Below, piece after piece: positions 6,538 to 11,632 of a DNA stretch of 11,632 bases; the first letter of the stretch is position 1, and every line of letters begins with the position of its first letter. The position numbers and the translations under genes were made by a program. The stretch is from Thermoproteota archaeon (GTDB taxonomy: Archaea; Korarchaeota; Korarchaeia; Korarchaeales; Korarchaeaceae): NCBI GenBank assembly GCA_003661265.1, contig QMVU01000011.1, positions 1 through 11,632 on the forward strand, given 5' to 3'. The notes under the pieces were generated by a model, which searched no databases, was not told the origin of the DNA, and worked only from the letters and a program-made list of their open reading frames with translations.

Positions 6538-7761
6538 TTGAGCATTTCAACTCCCCCAATTCGAGCTTATGAGAAACTTCTTGGTCTTAAGCGAAATCCA
6601 TTCAAGACTCTATCTATTATAAGTCCGGAAGAAGCTTCTGCATTATTTGTCAAGCAGGAAGGAGATGGGCTCCTCCTAGCAATGGTCGCTGAGACAATAG
6701 CGGGATCAGGTTCCGCGTTTATAGCGCTTACTGGGCCAAAGGGGAGCGGGAGAACCCACCGACTTATGGTTATCGAGGATTCCATTGAGAGAGCTGGTGG
6801 CAAGGTTTTGTATTTCGATGTTGCCATGGCCTCTGGCCCGGATATCCTCGATAGACTCATTAAAACAGCGATGTCCCTCTCTGCTGGGATAGCCGTTAAG
6901 ATAAAAAGAGGTTTGCTGGGTTACACAGAAACCATTCCGGAAGAGGAATTGGAGGAGATTAGGTCCTCCCCGGTTAAGATTGGTGATATAATCTTAGATG
7001 CATTAGAAAAGCACAGACCTGCTGCCATCCTGTTAGATGGACTGCACAATGCAATACAGATGGGCGAGTACTGGAGGTTTATATTCTTTGAAGCCATTAG
7101 GGAGATAGTTTCCTCTATGCCTGAGGGCATAGTAGTTGCGATGGCAATGAGCAATGGAACCTACGAAAAAATCGATGAAAGTTTCCCAGCCCTTTCATCC
7201 AGGCTACATCACAGGTTTTTCATGCATCCACTGACAAACGAGGAGGCTTTGATGCTTGTTGAAAGGAGAGTTCGAGCTTATCAAGTGCACCGCTCAGCCC
7301 AAATGCCTATTGAGGAGGAAGTTGTGGTAAGAGCCAACGAACTAATAGAGGGAAATCCCAGGAGATTGCTAAAGCTATTGAGCAGGGCTGTTGACCTGAC
7401 GGTTCTTCTTGGTAAAAGAATGGTGGACATGGAAGTCCTAGGTAGTATGCTTAAAGTGGACGAGCCTAAGTTCGAGTACGTCAAGAAGGCTGTGGATAAG
7501 TACAAGGACGAGCTTTTTGTGCTAGTAGATGAATTCGATGGAGGACCTGCAGAACTCGAAGCCATAGCCGAAGCCATGGAGGCTATTCCGAGCGAAGAAA
7601 GGGTAAAACTTGAGGCCATGGTAATAGCAGGGTTAATTGAGAAGGATTCGGCTGGAAGGTATTATGTTCCCCCTGATAGATTTTTGAAGGAAAGGGAAGA
7701 AAAAGAAGAGTTAACAAAACCCAAGTGGAAGCTCAGATTTAGGCGTCGTAAGATTAGGTGA
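6538..7761 (+). CDS. Orc1/Cdc6- or ExeA-like AAA+ protein with altered Walker motifs
   Basis: A 407-residue cytoplasmic protein with the layout AAA+ core (about 40-235), helical lid (about 235-300), winged helix (about 318-385) and a very basic tail (394-407). The N-terminal 'LGLKRNPF' (15-22) is a common opening of ExeA-like and Orc-like ATPases and supports the TTG start. Walker A reads G66-P-K-G-S-G-R72-T73: the invariant lysine is arginine. Walker B is 'ILLDG' (164-168): D167 is kept but the catalytic glutamate is glycine. A sensor-1-like N206 and a sensor-2-like 'GNPRRL' (272-277) remain. The fold thus appears intact while ATP binding or hydrolysis is probably weakened; this is inference from residue identity. 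It is first in a plus-strand operon, 17 bases before the acyl-CoA synthetase gene. Its molecular role is unknown; DNA binding is suggested by the winged helix and tail. Confidence 0.78.
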   Translation: MSISTPPIRAYEKLLGLKRNPFKTLSIISPEEASALFVKQEGDGLLLAMVAETIAGSGSAFIALTGPKGSGRTHRLMVIEDSIERAGGKVLYFDVAMASGPDILDRLIKTAMSLSAGIAVKIKRGLLGYTETIPEEELEEIRSSPVKIGDIILDALEKHRPAAILLDGLHNAIQMGEYWRFIFFEAIREIVSSMPEGIVVAMAMSNGTYEKIDESFPALSSRLHHRFFMHPLTNEEALMLVERRVRAYQVHRSAQMPIEEEVVVRANELIEGNPRRLLKLLSRAVDLTVLLGKRMVDMEVLGSMLKVDEPKFEYVKKAVDKYKDELFVLVDEFDGGPAELEAIAEAMEAIPSEERVKLEAMVIAGLIEKDSAGRYYVPPDRFLKEREEKEELTKPKWKLRFRRRKIR

Positions 7762-7767
7762 GTCCTC

Positions 7768-7773
7768 GGTGAT
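7768..7773 (+). promoter_or_regulatory. Ribosome-binding site of the acyl-CoA synthetase beta gene
   Basis: GGTGAT lies 5 bases before the ATG at 7779, within the 17-base gap after the AAA+ gene stop. It supports this ATG as the start. Confidence 0.55.
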
Positions 7774-7778
7774 GTAGA

Positions 7779-8471
7779 ATGGATGAGGTCAGAAGGATAA
7801 TTGCTAAAGCCAAACAGGAGGGTAGAAGTTTGCTTGAACATGAGGCGAAGGCCATCGTCAAAAGCTACGGCATACCAGTTACGGAGGTTCGAGTGGCTCG
7901 TAATGTGGACGAAGCTATTGAAGCAGCCAAGGAAATAGGTTTTCCTGTGGTGTTGAAGATAGTTTCCCCAGACATAGTACATAAGAGCGATGTGGGAGGA
8001 GTTGTTATCGATATAAAGGATCCAGAAGGCGTAAAGGAAGCTTATGAGAGGATTATAGCCAATGTCAAGGAAAGAAGACCGGATGCTAAGATAGTGGGAG
8101 TATTAGTTCAAGAGTATGCACCCCCTGGTTTAGAGGTAATTATCGGGCTAATCAGAGATCCTCAGTTTGGCCCCACAGTTATGTTTGGATTAGGAGGCGT
8201 CTTTGTCGAGATATTCAACGACGTTAGTTTTAGAGTTGCTCCTCTGACAGAGCGGGATGCAGAAGAGATGATAAACGAGATAAGGGCAAGACCCCTGTTA
8301 TATGGCTACAGGGGGTCGGAGCCCGTTGATGTTGATGCCATTAAAAAAGCCCTAATAAGGGCTGGGGAAATGGGTTTAGAGATAGAGGAGATATCTGAGA
8401 TGGATCTTAACCCAACTATGGCATATCCGGATGGAATAAAAGTAGTTGACGCTAGGATCATTCTGAGGTGA
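7779..8471 (+). CDS. acdB: ADP-forming acetate/acyl-CoA synthetase, beta (ATP-grasp) subunit
   Basis: A 230-residue beta subunit of the archaeal NDP-forming acyl-CoA synthetase, which makes ATP from ADP, phosphate and acyl-CoA while releasing the acid. It is the main substrate-level phosphorylation step of sugar and peptide fermentation in many archaea. The ATP-grasp domain fills the protein. Seen: 'FPVVLKIVSPDIVHKSDVGG' (55-74), where H68 matches the swinging phosphohistidine of the Pyrococcus beta subunit (His71), 'PPGLEVIIGLIRDPQFGP' (115-132), 'GLGGVFVEIFNDVSFR' (137-152), and 'EMDLNP' (207-212) with metal-binding acidic residues. Length matches separate beta subunits (about 232). The alpha subunit gene is not next to it and not in this window. 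It follows the AAA+ gene by 17 bases and its TGA overlaps the ribosome-binding site of the PRC-barrel gene. Confidence 0.94.
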   Translation: MDEVRRIIAKAKQEGRSLLEHEAKAIVKSYGIPVTEVRVARNVDEAIEAAKEIGFPVVLKIVSPDIVHKSDVGGVVIDIKDPEGVKEAYERIIANVKERRPDAKIVGVLVQEYAPPGLEVIIGLIRDPQFGPTVMFGLGGVFVEIFNDVSFRVAPLTERDAEEMINEIRARPLLYGYRGSEPVDVDAIKKALIRAGEMGLEIEEISEMDLNPTMAYPDGIKVVDARIILR

Positions 8472-8472
8472 T
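8465..8472 (+). promoter_or_regulatory. Ribosome-binding site of the PRC-barrel gene, overlapping the acdB stop
   Basis: GAGGTGAT, a near-perfect archaeal Shine-Dalgarno, contains the TGA stop of acdB and lies 9 bases before the ATG at 8482. The GTG at 8473 touches the site and is too close to be used, so the ATG is preferred and translation of the two genes is probably coupled. Confidence 0.6.
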
Positions 8473-8481
8473 GTGAAGATT

Positions 8482-8688
8482 ATGGCTAGGAGGGTTTCCG
8501 AACTCTTCGATAAGGAAGTTTACACGATTGAAGGTAAGTTCTTAGGTTATGCTGATGACTTTATTTTTGACGATCAGCTAGGAAGCATAGTTGCTATTAT
8601 ACTGGCTACGGAAAAAGGTGGAAAAGTGAAAACAGTTCCGTATGAAAACGTTAGGGCTTGTGCCGACATTTACCTAGTGGAACTATAG
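8482..8688 (+). CDS. Small PRC-barrel domain protein
   Basis: A 68-residue protein made of a single PRC-barrel, a small beta-barrel fold shared by the photosynthetic reaction centre H subunit, RimM and many archaeal stand-alone proteins. The pattern is clear: 'VSELFDKEVYTIEGKFLGYADDF' (5-27), 'FDDQLGSIVAIILATE' (29-44) and 'KTVPYENVRACADIYLVE' (50-67), which are the strand-turn repeats of the family. In haloarchaea, PRC-barrel proteins named CdpB take part in FtsZ-based cell division; whether this one does is not known. It shares the acdB stop codon with its ribosome-binding site and ends the operon: a new promoter-like element follows. An in-frame GTG at 8473 would add three residues. Confidence 0.85.
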   Translation: MARRVSELFDKEVYTIEGKFLGYADDFIFDDQLGSIVAIILATEKGGKVKTVPYENVRACADIYLVEL

Positions 8689-8705
8689 TTGGTCGGAAGA
8701 GGAAA

Positions 8706-8722
8706 GATTAAAAGACTTAAAC
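8706..8722 (+). promoter_or_regulatory. TATA-like promoter of the coiled-coil gene
   Basis: Two overlapping AT-rich elements, ATTAAAAG (8707-8714) and ACTTAAAC (8715-8722), sit in the 66-base gap after the PRC-barrel gene. A start about 25 bases downstream (near 8740) suits a short leader before ATG 8755 or 8779. Confidence 0.4.
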
Positions 8723-8754
8723 GTCAACTTAGAACGCCCGTAACTCCGCCATGA

Positions 8755-9690
8755 ATGAACGAGAGGAGAGCTGTACAAATGGATGCCGTAACTCAATCAA
8801 TCGAGGAGTTAAGAGAGGACCTAGCACAAACGAGAGAAGCTATTAGAAAACTAAAAGCTCAGCGAAGAAGCATAATTGAGGAAATTAAGTCTTTAAGGGA
8901 GAAGAGACGTGAAATAATAAATAAAATCAGAGAGGAAAGGAAGAAGGTTAGAGAACTAATAGAGGAGAAGAGAAGGGCTCAAGAGGAATATGCAGAGCTT
9001 CAAAAGGAAAGAAATGAGATACTTGAGACGTACAAGAAGGCCAGAGAACTGGCAATGAGGCTTAAGAATGAATACGAGGAAATCCTCTCCTCGATTCCCA
9101 TATCGGAGAGAGAGCTTAGGAGGAGAATTAGCGCCCTTGAGAGGAGGATAGAGACCGGAAGGCTTACTGTAGAGCAGGAAAGGGAGATTGTAATGAGGAT
9201 AGGGTACTATGAGGCCATGCTAAGCGAGCATGTCAGAGCAAAGAAGATAAAGAAAGAGCACCTGGAGGCAGCTGCCGAAGCCGGAAGATGGAGGTTCTTT
9301 CTAAATGAAAGTTCAACTAGATTGAGGGAAAAGGGAAAGGAAATCGCGGATCTTAAGAAGAGGATAGGCGAGGCCATCACCTCCCTAGATCAGCTCGGTG
9401 AAGAGGTCGAGAAATTAAATGAGGAGATAAACAAGAAGAGTAAGGAAGCAGATGAGCTAAAAGAACAGCTCAATTCGCTTTTTGAGAAGCTAAAAGAGCT
9501 CAGAGAAAACATAAGGAGGATCATACAAGAAAGGGAGAAGAAGGTTGAGGAGGAGATCATGGAAGAGGTAGCCATTATCGCTAAACAAAAGCTGAAGATG
9601 GGAGAAAAACTTGATATCGGGGAGCTTATGGCATTGGTGAAGACTGGAGAGGGGCTTGTAGGAGGGAGAACCGAAGAGGGGAGCGAATAG
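8755..9690 (+). CDS. Archaeal long coiled-coil protein (COG1340-like)
   Basis: A 311-residue protein that is almost entirely helical and charged, with Glu/Lys/Arg heptad patterns at about 13-112 and 185-270. The two coils are joined by a conserved-looking hinge (about 113-150) with 'SSIPISERELRRRI' and 'ERRIETGRLTVEQEREIV', matching the 'LExxIqTxxLtxeeE' feature I recall for COG1340 archaeal coiled-coil proteins. The C terminus 'KLKMGEKLDIGELMALV' (about 279-295) is also typical. There is no signal peptide, membrane span or ATPase head, so it is not an SMC or Rad50 protein. The function is not established; a scaffold or structural role is inferred. ATG 8755 gives the full frame but has no clear ribosome-binding site; the ATG at 8779 follows GAGAGGAGAG and is a good alternative (303 residues). 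Confidence 0.85.
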   Translation: MNERRAVQMDAVTQSIEELREDLAQTREAIRKLKAQRRSIIEEIKSLREKRREIINKIREERKKVRELIEEKRRAQEEYAELQKERNEILETYKKARELAMRLKNEYEEILSSIPISERELRRRISALERRIETGRLTVEQEREIVMRIGYYEAMLSEHVRAKKIKKEHLEAAAEAGRWRFFLNESSTRLREKGKEIADLKKRIGEAITSLDQLGEEVEKLNEEINKKSKEADELKEQLNSLFEKLKELRENIRRIIQEREKKVEEEIMEEVAIIAKQKLKMGEKLDIGELMALVKTGEGLVGGRTEEGSE

Positions 9691-9692
9691 AT

Positions 9693-9701
9693 CTTTTTAA
9701 G
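9693..9701 (+). promoter_or_regulatory. TATA-like box of DUF373 gene
   Basis: CTTTTTAAG begins 2 bases after the coiled-coil stop and lies about 31 bases before ATG 9732, predicting a start near 9722 and a leader of roughly 10 bases without a usable ribosome-binding site. The GAGGAGGGG at 9701-9709 is too far from the ATG (22 bases) to serve as one. Confidence 0.45.
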
Positions 9702-9731
9702 AGGAGGGGTATTATACTAAAAGAGACCTAA

Positions 9732-10817
9732 ATGTCAACCTCCTCAAGGAAAATCCTGATTCTTTGCGTTGATAGAGATGCGGATCTTACAAAAAAGGCC
9801 GGGATTAAGGGACCAGTAATCGGAAGAGAAGCTTGTGTTAAGGCGGGAGTAAAGCTTCTCACGGTAGATCCTGAGGAAGCTGATGCTAATGCTATTTTTG
9901 GAGCTGTTCGTGAATATGATAGGGCCATACAGCAATATGGAGACGCTGAGGTACAGGTAGCTACTATAACAGGCGATCCAAGGAGTGAGAACTATGCTGA
10001 CGCGGAGGTTGAGCGCCAATTAACTGAAATTACGAGTGAGTTTAAGGCAGACCTAGCCATCTTAGTTTCCGACGGGGCAGATGACGAGAAGGTTCTTCCC
10101 CTCCTACATAGCTTCTTCCCAAGGGTTTTCGTTAGGAGGATCATTGTGCAACAAAGCAGAGAGTTAGAAGAGACCTATTTCCTCCTCAAAAGATATTTAA
10201 AGAAATTACTCGAGAGTCCAGGGACAAGAGCTTATGTGTTTGGCGTTCCAGGAGCTGTCATACTAATTACGTCTGTACTCTCCATTTTTAACCTCCAGAA
10301 GTACATGTGGTCTACGTTAGGAGGTTTCCTGGGAATCTTGCTTATGGAGAGGGGATTTTCCCTTAAAAAGAGATTTAGCAGAATTCGAGACGCGTTCGGT
10401 AGAGGATTGGGGAGAATGACCTTTTGGATAGGGCTGATAGGGCTTGGATACACGTTTTTCAGAGAATACTTACTCATATCAGAGCTGGTTGCTGAAATGG
10501 ACTTCTTAAGACTGATCGGAAAGATCTTCATCGATTCTTCCTCCTATATAATGCTGTGCGTAATTGTAATGGTTTTAGGAGGAATAGTGGAGGCTTGGTT
10601 CTCCAAAAAACGCAGAGAACTCCACCAGAGAATTTTCTCAATGGCAACTATAATATCGCTCTGGGTGATATTCTACGCCCTTGGGCTCTACCTGATTGGG
10701 GAGTACGGGATGTTAGCCTTTATCCTTAGCACCCTTGTGTCCTTTAGTTTTTCGGGAATTGTTCTTTCCCTGCTCTCCGGTATCAGCAGACTTGGCAGAA
10801 CCCTCTCCAAGAGATAA
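9732..10817 (+). CDS. DUF373 family archaeal membrane protein
   Basis: A 361-residue protein of the archaeal DUF373 family (COG2237), function unknown. The cytosolic N-terminal domain (1-160) has the family signature blocks: 'LCVDRDADL' (11-19), 'GIKGPVIGREA' (24-34), 'DPEEADANAIF' (46-56), 'VATITGDP' (76-83) and 'VSDGADDEKVLP' (112-123). These recurring aspartates in a Rossmann-like context suggest nucleotide or metal binding, which is inference. The C-terminal part (about 167-350) is hydrophobic with roughly six membrane segments (about 167-187, 193-206, 230-246, 270-290, 304-322, 327-350) separated by basic loops. The N terminus has no signal peptide. It has its own TATA-like box and an ATG close to the predicted transcript start. 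Its last 35 codons (10713-10817) overlap, antisense, the end of the convergent NYN gene. Confidence 0.93.
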   Translation: MSTSSRKILILCVDRDADLTKKAGIKGPVIGREACVKAGVKLLTVDPEEADANAIFGAVREYDRAIQQYGDAEVQVATITGDPRSENYADAEVERQLTEITSEFKADLAILVSDGADDEKVLPLLHSFFPRVFVRRIIVQQSRELEETYFLLKRYLKKLLESPGTRAYVFGVPGAVILITSVLSIFNLQKYMWSTLGGFLGILLMERGFSLKKRFSRIRDAFGRGLGRMTFWIGLIGLGYTFFREYLLISELVAEMDFLRLIGKIFIDSSSYIMLCVIVMVLGGIVEAWFSKKRRELHQRIFSMATIISLWVIFYALGLYLIGEYGMLAFILSTLVSFSFSGIVLSLLSGISRLGRTLSKR

Positions 10818-11249
10818 AGATAAGTCTGCAGCCTTCTTAAGAGCTACGCTGAACCCAGGTTCTGCTCCGATCACCACGACCTCCTTTCCTATCTCCTTAA
10901 TTTTGTGGATTATAGGAAGATAAGCTGCGCTTCTAGTTGCAAGAATAAGGGTCTGGATCTTATCTGTGAATGCCGCCTCCATCGCTTCAATTGTGAAATC
11001 AACCTCCGGTTTTCCGAAGGAAATTTTTACATCAAATCCAGCGTTGGCAACAGCTTCAACCAACTTCTCAGGAGCCTGCCTATTGAGAACCACAACAGCC
11101 CTTCGAACCCTTCCCATGCTCTCGGAAATCTTTCTAATTTCTTCTAAGTCAAGTCCAAGCTCTCTCCTAAGAATATTAGGGCCATCTACGATTATTGCCA
11201 GCTGTTTCCTTCTTCCTACTCTCCCAGCAACTCCTCTTATGACTTTCAA
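10713..11249 (-). CDS. NYN/PIN-like domain protein (archaeal TIGR00288 type) with incomplete acidic site
   Basis: A 178-residue protein with the NYN fold, a PIN-like nuclease superfamily domain related to LabA and Vpa0982. Matches to the archaeal TIGR00288 type: 'LAIIVDGPNILRREL' (17-31) with D22, 'LDLEEIRKI' (33-41), 'VVLNRQAPEKLVEAVANAGFD' (53-73), 'DFTIEAME' (84-91) with D84, 'ILATRSAAYLPII' (102-114), and 'VVIGAEPGFSVAL' (125-137). The usual 'RDADFLP' block is here 'RSAAYLP': S107 and A109 stand where family members normally carry aspartates, so metal-dependent cleavage may be lost or altered. A basic, low-complexity tail (about 148-178) follows and is encoded antisense to the DUF373 gene. 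The start is a TTG at 11249 with only a weak GGTTAGGAA upstream; no ATG or GTG lies in frame before the domain. Confidence 0.85.
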   Translation of the reverse strand: MKVIRGVAGRVGRRKQLAIIVDGPNILRRELGLDLEEIRKISESMGRVRRAVVVLNRQAPEKLVEAVANAGFDVKISFGKPEVDFTIEAMEAAFTDKIQTLILATRSAAYLPIIHKIKEIGKEVVVIGAEPGFSVALKKAADLSLSLGEGSAKSADTGEQGKNNSRKTKGHKGAKDKG

Positions 11250-11283
11250 TTCCTAACCCTTATGAGGTACTCTGCCGTTGGGC

Positions 11284-11297
11284 TAATTAATATATTT
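11284..11297. promoter_or_regulatory. Shared TATA region between divergent NYN and TFS genes
   Basis: TAATTAATATATTT is the only AT-rich core in the 81-base spacer. It contains TTAATATA for the plus strand, predicting a start near 11315-11320 just before the TFS TTG at 11331, and the palindrome AATATATT (11289-11296), which reads equally on the minus strand and would place an NYN transcript start near 11262-11268. One element may serve both directions. Confidence 0.45.
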
Positions 11298-11330
11298 GGG
11301 CATGTGGTTGTTACATTCAGGGGTCTGGTC

Positions 11331-11632
11331 TTGATATGTCCCAAATGCGGTTCTCTAATGACTCCAGCGAAAAAGAAGGATAAGATCATTTTCAAATGCC
11401 CCATTTGTGGGTATGAAGGGGAGGAAGGCAAGAAAGTCGACATAGTTAGCAGCGTTTCCACTAGCTCGGCTGAAGAGATCCCTATAATTAAGGAAAAATT
11501 GCTAAGCTCGCCCATTGTCACAAAAGTTTGTCCTAAGTGCGGGAATTCTAAAGCTTACTTCCAAATGATACAGACAAGAAGTGCTGATGAGCCTCCAACT
11601 CGAATTTATCTCTGTACAAAATGCGGCTATGC
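11331..11632 (+). CDS. tfs: Transcription factor S (TFS), 3'-truncated by window edge
   Basis: Archaeal transcript-cleavage factor, counterpart of eukaryotic TFIIS and related to Rpb9/RpoM subunits. It enters the RNA polymerase funnel and stimulates cleavage of backtracked RNA. My translation shows an N-terminal zinc ribbon with C3/C6 ('CPKC') and C23/C26 ('CPIC'), a linker (about 30-63), and a C-terminal ribbon with C67/C70 ('CPKC') and C95/C98 ('CTKC'). Between them, 'QTRSADEPPT' (81-90) carries the catalytic acidic pair D86-E87, so cleavage stimulation should be active. About 100 residues are visible; only about ten are missing. I use the TTG at 11331, preceded by AGGGGTC, because family members begin immediately before the first 'CPxCG'. 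An in-frame ATG at 11262 would add 23 hydrophobic residues across the promoter and is less likely. Confidence 0.93.
   Translation, partial: MICPKCGSLMTPAKKKDKIIFKCPICGYEGEEGKKVDIVSSVSTSSAEEIPIIKEKLLSSPIVTKVCPKCGNSKAYFQMIQTRSADEPPTRIYLCTKCGY

Noticed and set aside
8755..9690. Coiled-coil protein as an SMC/Rad50-type ATPase
   Set aside because: No Walker A, signature or Walker B motif at either end; the hinge and C terminus fit the stand-alone archaeal coiled-coil family.
11262..11330. In-frame ATG at 11262 that would extend TFS by 23 residues
   Set aside because: The extension runs across the TATA-like element, is hydrophobic and unlike TFS, which normally starts right before the first CPxCG.
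11246..11521. Minus-strand open frame opposite TFS
   Set aside because: The plus strand clearly encodes both TFS zinc ribbons; the opposite frame is a shadow and would cover the shared promoter.

Overview
This window reads as the chromosome of an archaeon. It carries aEF-2 with an archaeal diphthamide-loop motif, ribosomal protein L10e, the exosome subunit Csl4, RNA polymerase subunit Rpo11 (RpoL), transcription factor TFS, an ADP-forming acyl-CoA synthetase beta subunit and several archaea-only protein families (DUF373, COG1340-type coiled coil, a DUF2067-like protein). The combination, with the 'EDPAHRG' loop of EF-2, points to the TACK group (Thermoproteota or Korarchaeota-like), probably thermophilic; I cannot place it more finely. 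Genes are densely packed, many start with TTG or GTG, and TATA-like boxes lie about 25 bases upstream of short leaders. I see no rRNA, tRNA, CRISPR array, insertion sequence or phage gene.

Layout. (1) 1-3272, minus strand: a tight six-gene information-processing operon read right to left: TrmJ-family tRNA 2'-O-methyltransferase, ribosomal protein L10e, METTL5-like N6-adenine methyltransferase, exosome Csl4, a DUF2067-like protein, and Rpo11 (cut by the window edge). Neighbouring genes overlap or are separated by at most 4 bases. (2) 3405-3992, plus strand: a CDP-alcohol phosphatidyltransferase (archaeal phospholipid headgroup synthesis), divergent from the operon. (3) 3987-6203, minus strand: aEF-2, whose end overlaps the lipid gene tail to tail. 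(4) 6538-8688, plus strand: an apparent operon of an Orc/ExeA-like AAA+ protein with altered Walker motifs, an acyl-CoA synthetase beta subunit, and a small PRC-barrel protein. (5) 8755-9690 and 9732-10817, plus strand: an archaeal coiled-coil protein and a DUF373 membrane protein, each with its own TATA-like box. (6) 10713-11249, minus strand: an NYN/PIN-like protein whose tail is encoded antisense to the end of the DUF373 gene. (7) 11331-window end, plus strand: TFS, divergent from the NYN gene and cut by the window edge.

Functionally, region 1 links translation (L10e, rRNA and tRNA methylation), RNA decay (Csl4) and transcription (Rpo11); EF-2 and TFS add elongation factors for translation and transcription. 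The plus-strand block is less understood. Its main curiosities are the AAA+ protein that lacks the Walker A lysine and Walker B glutamate, an acyl-CoA synthetase beta subunit without its alpha partner, and an NYN protein that appears to lack the usual second pair of acidic residues. I did not find a convincing new defence or mobile system; the best leads are the atypical members of known families and the unusually overlapped gene ends.
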